A DNA stretch of 64,000 bases. It comes from Roseivirga thermotolerans. GTDB taxonomy: Bacteria > Bacteroidota > Bacteroidia > Cytophagales > Cyclobacteriaceae. The stretch lies in assembly GCF_014653175.1 (NCBI RefSeq), contig NZ_BNAG01000001.1:248001-312000 (forward strand), written 5' to 3'. How positions within the stretch are numbered: position 1 is the first letter of the stretch; every line of letters begins with the position of its first letter. This document shows positions 33,802 to 42,308 of the stretch, one piece after another. The position numbers and the translations under genes were made by a program. The notes under the pieces are model-generated. The model saw only the letters and a program-made list of their open reading frames with translations, had not been told where the DNA came from and searched no databases.

Positions 33802-34831
33802 TTGTTTTCTTTTTTAGAAGTTGATTCAGATTTATATTCATCTGAAGCATATTGCTGCCTCCTGCGGCATGATACAGAGCCCTACTATAAGCAAACTCCA
33901 ATCGTTTGGTATTGAACATAAAACCAAACGAAAACCCTGCCCCACCGCTGGCAGCATTCTGATTTTTTAATTCCTGACGTAATAAGTGGTTATACCCTAG
34001 CCTAAGCTGAAAATTGGGAGAAAGCAAGAGTTCTGCCCCAAAAACCAAACGCCTGAGTACCTGCTCCGAAAAACCCGGCTCATTGTTCTGCCCAAATAAT
34101 TGGTTGGTTGAAGGGTCATAGTATACCACATCATCGCGGTTCAGGTTCCGTGCTGTCATCGAAAACCTGAACGGCATATGCTCCGGCTTAAAAGACACTC
34201 CAAGTTGTACGTCTAAGGGCAGGCGGCTGTTGTTTTCATCGATATAGTCAGACAGCAGAACTCCCAGATTTCTCACTAAAAAACCAATGGTTAATTGTTT
34301 TTCCGGATGCTCAAAGCCCCCTCCCATATCGAAGAGCAAGGCACTGGCCGTATAGGACGAAAGGTCCGAAACAGCCAACTTTAAATTGGCACCCACAGAA
34401 AAGGGCCCAAACTGGTGGGAGTTTCCCACCGACCAAACGTATTCATGCACCCTGAATGAGCCATTGAGAAACCCTGCCTCATCGAAACTCTGGATGTCTC
34501 CATAGTTAAGATAGCCCATTTGCAAGGCCCAGACACCTGTTTTTTCAAACTCGCGAGCATAACCCACCATTAAGTGGCTGATGTCGGCAAAGTATCCCAA
34601 CCTTGAAATAACAAGGTGGTTGTCCATGCTTCCGTTTAACAACGCTGGGTTGTAAAGGGCTTGTGAAAGGTCTCCTTTTCCGGAAGTGAGGTTGGTTCCT
34701 CCTAAAGCCATGAGCCTGGTATTCCCCGGCACATTGAGATACTCGAAAGCTCTGCTACCACCCAATTGGGCTTGTAATGGTTCGGCAAAACCCAACACTG
34801 ACACTATGAAAATAAGCAAACGAAGTTTCAT
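33794..34831 (-). CDS. porQ: Type IX secretion system protein PorQ
   Basis: A 345-residue outer-membrane beta-barrel of the PorV/FadL-like group. The signal peptide (about 1-21, EPLQAQ) is followed by GGSRAFEYLNVPGNTRLMALGG, the characteristic PorQ start, and repeated amphipathic strands continue to the end. In Porphyromonas gingivalis PorQ joins PorU, PorV and PorZ in the attachment complex that matures T9SS cargo on the cell surface. It is the first gene of a coupled pair with hslU. Lon lies 31 bp upstream on the same strand. Confidence 0.85.
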   Translation of the reverse strand: MKLRLLIFIVSVLGFAEPLQAQLGGSRAFEYLNVPGNTRLMALGGTNLTSGKGDLSQALYNPALLNGSMDNHLVISRLGYFADISHLMVGYAREFEKTGVWALQMGYLNYGDIQSFDEAGFLNGSFRVHEYVWSVGNSHQFGPFSVGANLKLAVSDLSSYTASALLFDMGGGFEHPEKQLTIGFLVRNLGVLLSDYIDENNSRLPLDVQLGVSFKPEHMPFRFSMTARNLNRDDVVYYDPSTNQLFGQNNEPGFSEQVLRRLVFGAELLLSPNFQLRLGYNHLLRQELKNQNAASGGAGFSFGFMFNTKRLEFAYSRALYHAAGGSNMLQMNINLNQLLKKKTND

Positions 34832-34862
34832 GAATTTAGTATCAGTGCAAAATACGGCTTTA

Positions 34863-37325
34863 TCAGTCTTCTAACACAAACTCTATAGCATTGGCTACTT
34901 TTTGATCCAACAGGGCAATCTCAAGCACCTCTTCGGCTTTTTCAACAAAGTGAAACTGCAGCCCTTTGAGGTATTGTTCCCCAATTTCCTGCACATCTTT
35001 TTCATTGCGAACAGAAAGAATCACCTCTTTGATACCGGCTCTTCTGGCGGCCAGTATTTTCTCCTTAATTCCACCCACAGGGAGCACATTGCCTTTAAGA
35101 GTTATTTCCCCCGTCATGGCCAATTTGCTACGTACCTTACGCTGGGTAAACAATGAAGCAAGAGCTGTGAGCATGGTAATGCCCGCACTCGGGCCATCTT
35201 TGGGAACTGCTCCGGCCGGAACATGAACATGCAAATCGTATTTTTCGAACACCCGATAGTCTATACCTAAACTTTCTGCATTGGACTTGAGGTAGCTGAT
35301 AGCCGCCATGGCAGACTCTTTCATTACATCGCCCAACTGACCGGAAAGGGTTAGCTTTCCTTTCCCTCTGCTAAGGCTAGATTCAATAAAGAGTATTTCA
35401 CCCCCTACGGCCGTCCAGGCCAGGCCCGTAACCACTCCTGCGGTGCGGTTGTCCTGATAAATTTCTTTATCGAAACGCCTGCCTCCGAGCACCTTCTCTA
35501 CAAACTCTATGGTGGCCTTCTTAGGGTAATCTTCTTCCATAGCAATAGACTTAGCCACAGAACGCACCACCGAACCAATTACGCGCTCAAGATTTCGAAC
35601 TCCGCTTTCGCGGGTATACCCTTCTATAATGAACTGTATGGTTTTCTTATCGAGCGTAAAGTCTTTGGTTTTAAGCCCGTGCTCTTTCTTCTGCTTGGGT
35701 ACCAAATGCCTTTTGGCAATCTCAATCTTCTCTTCGATGGTATAGCCGGAAACTTCAATTATTTCCATACGATCGCGCAGGGCAGGCTGAATGGTATCGA
35801 GAGAATTGGCTGTGGCAATAAAGAGCACTTTTGAAAGGTCGTACTCTACCTCCAGATAGTTATCGACAAACTCACCGTTTTGTTCTGGGTCGAGCACCTC
35901 CAACAAAGCTGAAGATGGATCGCCCCTAAAGTTGGAGTTCACCTTATCTATCTCGTCTAGTACAAACACCGGGTTAGAATACTTAGACTTCTTAATATTT
36001 TGAATCACCTTTCCGGGCATGGCTCCCACATAGGTTTTTCTATGCCCTCGAATTTCGGCTTCATCGTGCACTCCTCCGAGTGACATTCTGACATATTGTC
36101 TACCCAAAGCTTTGGCAATGGAACGCCCCAAAGAGGTTTTGCCCACACCGGGAGGACCATACAAACAAAGTATAGGACCTTTTAGGTCGTTCTTTAGCTT
36201 AAGCACGGCCAGATACTCCAGAATGCGGTCTTTTACTTTCTCTAAACCAAAATGATCATCGTCCAGAATCTTTTTGGCTTTTTTGAGGTCCAGATCATCT
36301 TCCGAGTATTCTCCCCATGGCAGCTCAACCATCATTTCTGCATAGTTCATGGCAATAGGATACTCGGCAGCCATGTGATTCATCCGCAAAATTTTATCGA
36401 GCTCCTTGTTGAAGTGAGCAGCAACTTTTTCGGGCCATTTTTTATTTCTTCCTTTTTCGCGCAGAGCTTCTACTTCTCGTTCGGGTCCACCTTCGCCAAG
36501 CTCATCTTGCAATACTTTCATTTGCTGTCTTAGAAAGTAATCGCGCTGCTGCTGATCTATATCGGAGTGAACTTTGTTTTGTATTTCACTCTTGAGTTCA
36601 AGCATTTGCATTTCTTTCATTAGATACTGCAAAAGCTTAGTGGCTCTTTCTACCCCATCGTTAATCTCCAGCAACACCTGTTTTTCTCTGGCCTCTGCAT
36701 TGATGTTGGACGAAAGGAAGTGCACCAAAAAACTGGCCTTCTCAATATTTTCCAGCGCCACCTGAGCCTCTTTGGGAATTTCAGGATTAAGCGCCATAAT
36801 TCGGTTGGCCGTATCTCTGATTGACTGAATAATAGCCTTAACCTCTTTGCTTGGGCGTTTAGGAAAGTTCTCTGTGAGAAACTCTACCTTGGCTTTAAGC
36901 ACAGGCGACTCAGCCACAAACTCTTTTACTAAAAAGCGTTGCTTACCCTGAACAATAATGGTAGTGTTACCATCGGGCAGTACCAGCATTTTTACAATTT
37001 TTGCCACCGTTCCAACCTGAAAAAGGTCGCTACCGACCGGATCGTCTTGCTTGGGGTTTTGCTGGGTTAATACACCAATTATTTTATCGCCCTTATAGGC
37101 CTGTTTTACTACCCGAATGGATTTCTGACGCCCAACGGTTATTGGAATTAAGACTCCGGGAAAAAGTACTGTGTTTCTTACAGCCAAAATGGGGAGCTCT
37201 TCCGGCAAGGCATCATTTTCTACGGCTTCATCCTCATCGGGGGCTATCATCTGAATTAACTCCCCTCCTTCTTCACTCATTTCTGCAGCCAGGATGGTAC
37301 CGATCATTTGTCTATCTATTTTCAT
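34863..37325 (-). CDS. lon: ATP-dependent protease Lon
   Basis: An 820-residue LonA protease. The N-terminal LAN domain recognises substrate, the AAA+ domain has Walker A GPPGVGKT (390-397) and DEIDKV, and the C-terminal protease domain carries the Ser/Lys dyad (Ser713 in DGPSAGIT, Lys754 in GGIKEK). It degrades misfolded and regulatory proteins in the cytoplasm. The ATG at 37325 is preferred over the TTG two codons upstream. An inverted repeat lies directly upstream and may mediate stress control. No other protease subunit is adjacent, but hslU is 1 kb downstream. Confidence 0.96.
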   Translation of the reverse strand: MKIDRQMIGTILAAEMSEEGGELIQMIAPDEDEAVENDALPEELPILAVRNTVLFPGVLIPITVGRQKSIRVVKQAYKGDKIIGVLTQQNPKQDDPVGSDLFQVGTVAKIVKMLVLPDGNTTIIVQGKQRFLVKEFVAESPVLKAKVEFLTENFPKRPSKEVKAIIQSIRDTANRIMALNPEIPKEAQVALENIEKASFLVHFLSSNINAEAREKQVLLEINDGVERATKLLQYLMKEMQMLELKSEIQNKVHSDIDQQQRDYFLRQQMKVLQDELGEGGPEREVEALREKGRNKKWPEKVAAHFNKELDKILRMNHMAAEYPIAMNYAEMMVELPWGEYSEDDLDLKKAKKILDDDHFGLEKVKDRILEYLAVLKLKNDLKGPILCLYGPPGVGKTSLGRSIAKALGRQYVRMSLGGVHDEAEIRGHRKTYVGAMPGKVIQNIKKSKYSNPVFVLDEIDKVNSNFRGDPSSALLEVLDPEQNGEFVDNYLEVEYDLSKVLFIATANSLDTIQPALRDRMEIIEVSGYTIEEKIEIAKRHLVPKQKKEHGLKTKDFTLDKKTIQFIIEGYTRESGVRNLERVIGSVVRSVAKSIAMEEDYPKKATIEFVEKVLGGRRFDKEIYQDNRTAGVVTGLAWTAVGGEILFIESSLSRGKGKLTLSGQLGDVMKESAMAAISYLKSNAESLGIDYRVFEKYDLHVHVPAGAVPKDGPSAGITMLTALASLFTQRKVRSKLAMTGEITLKGNVLPVGGIKEKILAARRAGIKEVILSVRNEKDVQEIGEQYLKGLQFHFVEKAEEVLEIALLDQKVANAIEFVLED

Positions 37326-37331
37326 ACGCAA

Positions 37332-37356
37332 GTGTCAAGATGACACATTATGTCAC
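37332..37356 (-). promoter_or_regulatory. Inverted repeat upstream of lon
   Basis: GTGTCA-AGA-TGACAC (37332-37346) is a perfect 6-bp inverted repeat and is followed by another half-site TGTCAC (37351-37356). It lies 6-30 nt before the lon ATG. It could be an operator for a heat-stress or proteolysis regulator; the CIRCE sequence is not present. Confidence 0.5.
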
Positions 37357-37484
37357 AATTTTACAGGGCTATAGGGAATTGCAAGCCCTATGCCAAAGCC
37401 TATTTGGCAGCCCTCTGGTTTTTGATTGTTATAAAATGCTGCGTAACTTACTGTTTATTCTTTCACCGACACTCAACTAAGTGT

Positions 37485-39506
37485 ATGCTCATGTATAAAC
37501 GAGGCCTCCTTCTCTCGCTCGTTATACTTTGTTGTTGTTATTCAGCAGCTCAGGGACAACTATTCGGTAAAAAGAATAAGAAAAACAGGGGTGCCGAAAA
37601 GTTGGAACTCAGTTCAGACTCTGTTCATATTGAAATTACTGACCTCATCTTTAAGAATATTAATGGCGACCCGGTTTATCTAAATCCCAAACTACAACGC
37701 AAAATTGAAGAACTGGACCAAGCCAAAGATTGGGAGGCGCTTTATCCATTGCTCAAAGAGTATGTATCTAATTTCGGCACTCAAAACTTTGCCCACCAAA
37801 CCTATTACCTCTGGCGCCTGGCCAAACTCACCGAAATATTCGGGTCTCCTGAACAAGCCAAACCTCTCTACGCACTGGTACTGAAGCACCACCGCAAAGG
37901 CCTTGATATTCCTAAAATTCTTGCCCGCTACGACTCCATCAACAAAAACAAAAAGGAGTACTATGTTCCGCTCGACTATTATTATGAGCTGGTTGAATTC
38001 AGAAGACAGGTAGACACCCTTATTCCCCCTAGAGGAGTGCTTACCTCTATGGGAGGGCTGGTAAACTCTAACCATGAAGACTACGCGCCCATGGTAACCA
38101 AAAACGACTCGGTACTCATATTTACCTCTAAACGCAACTCCGTGAATACGGGAATAAATAAATATGTGAACGAAGATATATTCATTACCAAACTGGAAAA
38201 TGGTAATTGGGGAAAAGCGCAGATGTTTGAGAAAATAAACTCGCGCTATAATGAAGGTTCGGGCTATCTGACGAGGGATGGAAAAACCCTTTACTTCTCG
38301 CGTTGCGAATCGCCCGATGGCCTGGGCAATTGTGATTTATACTCTTCCACTTTTCAGGGAGACACACTCTGGACGGAACCGGAAAACCTGGGTAAACTGG
38401 TCAATTCTGATGGTTGGGACTCACACCCCACCTTAAACGTTACGGAGGATACGCTGTATTTTTCATCAGACCGAAGGGGCGGCTTTGGGTTGGCCGACCT
38501 GTACTACTCTGCAAAAGACCCTAAGGGCAAATGGGGTCAGGCCAAAAACCTAGGCCCCATAATCAACACCCGAAACAATGAGGTGAGTCCTTTTTTTCAC
38601 CCCGAACACAACGTACTCTATTTTAGCTCAAATGGGCATTTGCTCAATTTTGGCGATTACGATATTTATAAGAGCTACAAAATTGGAGGAGCCTGGTCGG
38701 AGCCCATCAACATTGGCCCCTTGGTGAATGGTAAAGGCACTGAGTTTTATTTTTCCATAGACCAGCAGTCTAACTATATTTACTATGCCCGCTCTGAAGA
38801 GGAGAGTATGAAAAATCTGGATCTGTACTCTTTTCCGCTTCCCATGGAAGGGCAGCCTTTGGCCACTACACGCTTTTCGGGAAAAATAAAAACGCTTACG
38901 GGTAAGATTCCGCAAAACGCAGTGGTCTCTATTATAGACCTGGACGAAGGCGTAGAGGTGGCTCCTAAGTTTGCGCGAGATGATGGTACGTTTGAATTCG
39001 ACCTGATTAACAATCGAAATTATCTACTCATTGTTCAGGGCGATGAATTTTTTAGGCTGGAAAAGCTCTTCTTTCTCGATGGCGACATGGAATATGAGGG
39101 GGTGGTAGAGCGAGTGGCCAGTACCATTGAATTTGCTTCTTTAGAATTTGCCAACGGAAGCGCGGAAATATTACCCCATATGCATGCCGACCTGCAAAAG
39201 GTTATTGACTTTCTTATTGATCACCCCACCTTTAACCTGAACATCTCCGGTCATACGGATTCCAGTGGAAATGCAGTACTCAACCTGAAGCTCTCCCAAG
39301 AAAGAGCCAATGCCATAAAACGCTATATAGTGAACAAAGGCAACATTCAGGAGAATCGGATTTTTGCCATTGGATACGGCAGCGAAAAACCGATTGTTCC
39401 GGAAGAAAAAACCGAGGAAGACAAAAAATTAAACAGGCGGGTAGAATTCGAAATTTATCGTGACCCGCCTAAGAACAATAAGGAATTGGGCTCTACGGGC
39501 AACTAA
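37485..39506 (+). CDS. PorE-like OmpA-family protein with PD40 propeller
   Basis: A 673-residue protein from the ATG at 37485 (or 37491). A longer frame from 37350 adds 45 residues that do not resemble a signal peptide. The signal peptide (MYKRGLLLSLVILCC) ends in a Cys/Ala-rich site. Domains follow in order: a helical TPR-like region (about 55-170), a PD40/WD40-like propeller (about 190-455, repeated LYFSRCE, LYFSSDRRG, LYFSSNG), a CarboxypepD-like fold (about 465-535), and a C-terminal OmpA peptidoglycan-binding domain (about 560-665, NISGHTDSSGNAVLNLKLSQER). This is the order described for the T9SS protein PorE. Many Bacteroidota OmpA proteins share parts of it, so the assignment is tentative. 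Confidence 0.72.
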   Translation: MLMYKRGLLLSLVILCCCYSAAQGQLFGKKNKKNRGAEKLELSSDSVHIEITDLIFKNINGDPVYLNPKLQRKIEELDQAKDWEALYPLLKEYVSNFGTQNFAHQTYYLWRLAKLTEIFGSPEQAKPLYALVLKHHRKGLDIPKILARYDSINKNKKEYYVPLDYYYELVEFRRQVDTLIPPRGVLTSMGGLVNSNHEDYAPMVTKNDSVLIFTSKRNSVNTGINKYVNEDIFITKLENGNWGKAQMFEKINSRYNEGSGYLTRDGKTLYFSRCESPDGLGNCDLYSSTFQGDTLWTEPENLGKLVNSDGWDSHPTLNVTEDTLYFSSDRRGGFGLADLYYSAKDPKGKWGQAKNLGPIINTRNNEVSPFFHPEHNVLYFSSNGHLLNFGDYDIYKSYKIGGAWSEPINIGPLVNGKGTEFYFSIDQQSNYIYYARSEEESMKNLDLYSFPLPMEGQPLATTRFSGKIKTLTGKIPQNAVVSIIDLDEGVEVAPKFARDDGTFEFDLINNRNYLLIVQGDEFFRLEKLFFLDGDMEYEGVVERVASTIEFASLEFANGSAEILPHMHADLQKVIDFLIDHPTFNLNISGHTDSSGNAVLNLKLSQERANAIKRYIVNKGNIQENRIFAIGYGSEKPIVPEEKTEEDKKLNRRVEFEIYRDPPKNNKELGSTGN

Positions 39507-40804
39507 ATCCCGAAGATCTTCAAAATATCGTTTCCGAATACAAAGACCATTAGCAAGAGCAAGATAACCATGCCCACCTTTTGTGCTCCTTCAAGAAACT
39601 TGTCGGAAGGTGCCGAACCGGAAATCATTTCGTAGAGCAAGAACACCACATGCCCACCATCGAGAGCGGGAATAGGCAGTAGGTTCATAAAGGCCAAAAT
39701 CATTGAAATAAATCCGGTGGTGTACCAAAACTGGTTCCAATCCCAGGTTTTAGGAAACATATTCACAATACCTATGGGGCCGCTTAACGAGCGAGGGTCT
39801 ACGTCTCCATCAAACATCTTACCCAGAGCCTTGGCATTGAGTATTACTGCGCCAAAAGCCTTGCTGGCTCCTCTTGGAATAGCTTCTCCCAAGGTATAGT
39901 CATCTCTTCTAAAGGGGTTGGTGAGCACAAAGCCAATTTGCCCTCTTTCATCAACCGGCAAATCAAAGGAGAGTTCCTGCCCCCCTCTTTGAACTTGCAC
40001 CGTTGCCGTTTGCCCCATAAGCGTTTCCAGTTCTGTCCTTAACTCATCGAGGTACTCCACATTGCGGCCATTGATGCCCACAATTCTATCGCCCTTTTGT
40101 AAGGGAATGTCGAACCCTTCCTGAAGAGCTTCTACTTCTATTGGCCTTCTGGGAACAATAAAGTTTATCTCGAAGGTATCATCGTTGAGCTTATTGATAA
40201 AGCCACTTGGCACGGGTAAGTCTATAACTTCTCCGTTACGTTCGATGGTCCAGAAAGCTCCGGAAGCCAGAAGAGTTTCTCCGCTCCATATATCTGAAAC
40301 CCGGTCATAATCTTCGCCATTTACTTTGAGCACCTTATCGCCCGTTTGAAAACCAACCTCCTGAGCAATCTCTCCGGCTACAATACCCTGCTCTTTGGTA
40401 AGCTCGGCCGGTAGGTAAGTTTCTCCCAGATTATAGGTAAGAATAATAAAAGCTATTACCCCGGCAATCACATTGACAATAATACCTCCTAGCATAACAA
40501 TAAGCCTTTGCCAGGCAGGCTTAGATCTAAACTCCCAGGGCTGCGGAGGCTGAGCCATTTGCTCTTTGTCCAGAGACTCATCGATCATTCCTGAAATTTT
40601 GACAAACCCTCCCAGGGGTATAGCTCCCAGGCCGTACTCAGTTTCTCCCTTTTTAAAAGAAAAAAGGGTGGGCGGAAACCCTATAAAGAACTTCTCCACC
40701 TTCATTCCAAACATTTTAGCGGTAAGCATGTGCCCCGCTTCGTGTATCCCTACTAATATTGATAACGCCAGCAAGAGCTGTGCGACTTGAACTATGGTTT
40801 CCAT
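39503..40804 (-). CDS. rseP: Site-2 protease RseP
   Basis: A 433-residue inner-membrane zinc metalloprotease that cleaves membrane-bound anti-sigma factors and signal peptides. HEAGH (21-25) and a C-terminal metal-binding segment (NLLPIPALDGGH) form the active site. Two PDZ domains lie between (about 120-300, GDKVLKVNGEDYD and GDRIVGINGRNVEYLD). Its start overlaps the dxr stop by one base (TAATG), so the two form one operon under the promoter at 42033-42063. Its 3' end overlaps that of the PorE-like gene by 4 nt. Confidence 0.94.
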   Translation of the reverse strand: METIVQVAQLLLALSILVGIHEAGHMLTAKMFGMKVEKFFIGFPPTLFSFKKGETEYGLGAIPLGGFVKISGMIDESLDKEQMAQPPQPWEFRSKPAWQRLIVMLGGIIVNVIAGVIAFIILTYNLGETYLPAELTKEQGIVAGEIAQEVGFQTGDKVLKVNGEDYDRVSDIWSGETLLASGAFWTIERNGEVIDLPVPSGFINKLNDDTFEINFIVPRRPIEVEALQEGFDIPLQKGDRIVGINGRNVEYLDELRTELETLMGQTATVQVQRGGQELSFDLPVDERGQIGFVLTNPFRRDDYTLGEAIPRGASKAFGAVILNAKALGKMFDGDVDPRSLSGPIGIVNMFPKTWDWNQFWYTTGFISMILAFMNLLPIPALDGGHVVFLLYEMISGSAPSDKFLEGAQKVGMVILLLLMVFVFGNDILKIFGI

Positions 40805-41964
40805 TAATATTTAAGTGCTTTTGCTAATTCTCTAGTTTCCAGGTCCGAGTGGACGTAATCTTCATACGAAGGCTTTTCTATAAAAGATACCTTGTGCATG
40901 CAGTCTGCAATCAAGTCAGACATTTCCAAAAAGCCAATATCATCATTCAAAAACTTCTCAACAGCCACCTCATTTGCCGCATTAAGTATACATGGCATGT
41001 TTCCTCCTTTGTTCATGGCATCGTAGGCGAGTTGTAAATTTCTGAATGTTTCTATATCGGGCTGCTCAAAGGTGAGCTGAGGATAATCCAAAAAGTTAAA
41101 CCTGGGAAAATCTGAACTCAGACGCTGCGGATAGGCCAGGGCATACTGTATGGGCAGCTTCATATCGGGCAATCCCATTTGAGCCTTCATACTTCCGTCT
41201 TTGAACTGCACCAGCGAATGAACAATGGATTGTGGGTGTACAATCACTTCAATCTGCCGGGCCGACAGTGCAAACAACCATTTGGCCTCTATAACCTCCA
41301 GCCCTTTGTTCATAAGGCTGGCCGAATCGATGGTGATTTTGGCCCCCATGTCCCAATTGGGATGTTTCAAGGCCTGGGCTTTCGTAACACGAGCCAACTT
41401 ATCTTTATCAAACCCTCTAAAAGGCCCTCCCGATGCGGTAAGTACAATTTTTTCAATTGGGTTATGAAATTCCCCTACAAGGCATTGAAAAATAGCCGAA
41501 TGTTCGGAGTCTACAGGATAAATATTCACAGCATTTTCCCGGGCCAGAGAGGTTATCAGATCTCCGGCCACAACCAAAGTTTCTTTATTAGCCAGCGCTA
41601 TGTGCTTCTTAGCTTCAATGGCAGCAATAGTAGGTTTCAACCCGGCATATCCCACCAGAGCAGTCAGCACCATATCAATTGTATCCATTTGCACTACAGA
41701 GCAAAGGGCAGCCGTTCCGGCATATACCTTTATATCCAAAGGATCCAGAGCGGCAAAAACATGGTCATACAGCTCTTCATTTCCAATAACCACCACATTG
41801 GGGTTAAACCTCTGAGCCTGCTCAATAAGCAGTTGTGCATTGGAGCCTGCCGTGAGTACCTCCACCTCAAACTGATCCGGATGGCTGGCAATTACCTCAA
41901 GGGCCTGTGTCCCAATTGATCCTGTTGAACCTAAAAGGGCTATGTGCTTTTTTGCTGAAGTCAA
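40804..41964 (-). CDS. dxr: 1-deoxy-D-xylulose-5-phosphate reductoisomerase
   Basis: A 386-residue enzyme of the MEP pathway to isoprenoids. It converts DXP to MEP with NADPH and a divalent metal. The nucleotide-binding motif GSTGSIG (10-16 region), the metal and substrate segment PVDSEHSAIFQCL, ASGGPFR, and IDSASLMNKGLEVIEAKWLF are all present. A good promoter lies 70-100 nt upstream. The stop overlaps the rseP start. In Bacteroidota dxr and rseP are often found together. Confidence 0.96.
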   Translation of the reverse strand: MTSAKKHIALLGSTGSIGTQALEVIASHPDQFEVEVLTAGSNAQLLIEQAQRFNPNVVVIGNEELYDHVFAALDPLDIKVYAGTAALCSVVQMDTIDMVLTALVGYAGLKPTIAAIEAKKHIALANKETLVVAGDLITSLARENAVNIYPVDSEHSAIFQCLVGEFHNPIEKIVLTASGGPFRGFDKDKLARVTKAQALKHPNWDMGAKITIDSASLMNKGLEVIEAKWLFALSARQIEVIVHPQSIVHSLVQFKDGSMKAQMGLPDMKLPIQYALAYPQRLSSDFPRFNFLDYPQLTFEQPDIETFRNLQLAYDAMNKGGNMPCILNAANEVAVEKFLNDDIGFLEMSDLIADCMHKVSFIEKPSYEDYVHSDLETRELAKALKY

Positions 41965-42032
41965 GGAGAAGTATTTAAATCTTAAAGACTGCCAAGGCCG
42001 GCAAAAGTTTGATAAGTGCCTGAGCAGCCCTG

Positions 42033-42063
42033 CAAATTTATGCCTTTTTCAAAGTGAACCAAA
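42033..42063 (-). promoter_or_regulatory. Promoter of the dxr-rseP operon
   Basis: Minus-strand TTTG (42063-42060), 19-nt spacer, TAAATTTG (42040-42033), an exact consensus fit. The predicted transcript begins near 42026, with a leader of about 60 nt. Confidence 0.75.
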
Positions 42064-42108
42064 CCCACCTAACCTGCCGGCCAACATATGGGGTTGCTTA
42101 GTAGTTAG

Positions 42109-42130
42109 TGTGTTAACCATAATTAACACA
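42109..42130. promoter_or_regulatory. Inverted repeat upstream of degP
   Basis: TGTGTTAA-CCATAA-TTAACACA is a perfect 8-bp inverted repeat with a 6-nt spacer. It lies 30 nt upstream of the -7-like TATTTTTG at 42160-42167, where an activator would sit (about -45 to -65). Confidence 0.5.
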
Positions 42131-42159
42131 ATGCAGAAATCCTTACTAATGTGGCTACG

Positions 42160-42167
42160 TATTTTTG
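42160..42167 (+). promoter_or_regulatory. Probable -7 element of degP
   Basis: TATTTTTG fits TAnnTTTG and lies 142 nt before the degP ATG. A -33 TTG is absent at the proper distance, which fits an activator-dependent promoter together with the inverted repeat at 42109-42130. Confidence 0.4.
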
Positions 42168-42308
42168 ATGTGTGGAAGGCAAAACGTACAAAATGACAGT
42201 CCCGTAAGGCATTGCACGTTTTTTGTCTGTCCGTTCAAATAAGCACACCCAACGGTATTGAATTACCCTGAGCCTATTGGTTCGAGTTCAAAAACAAAGC
42301 AGAAACCC

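Noticed and set aside
37350-37484. 45-codon extension of the PorE-like gene
   Set aside because: It does not look like a signal peptide, whereas one begins at 37485/37491.
41942-42196. 84-aa frame upstream of dxr
   Set aside because: It overlaps the dxr start and its promoter, and has no protein-like pattern.
42279-42290. GGTTCGAGTTC resembling a tRNA T-loop
   Set aside because: No acceptor stem, anticodon arm or D-loop is seen around it.
42258-42308. TTG start for degP
   Set aside because: It places polar residues before a good membrane anchor that begins at the ATG at 42309.
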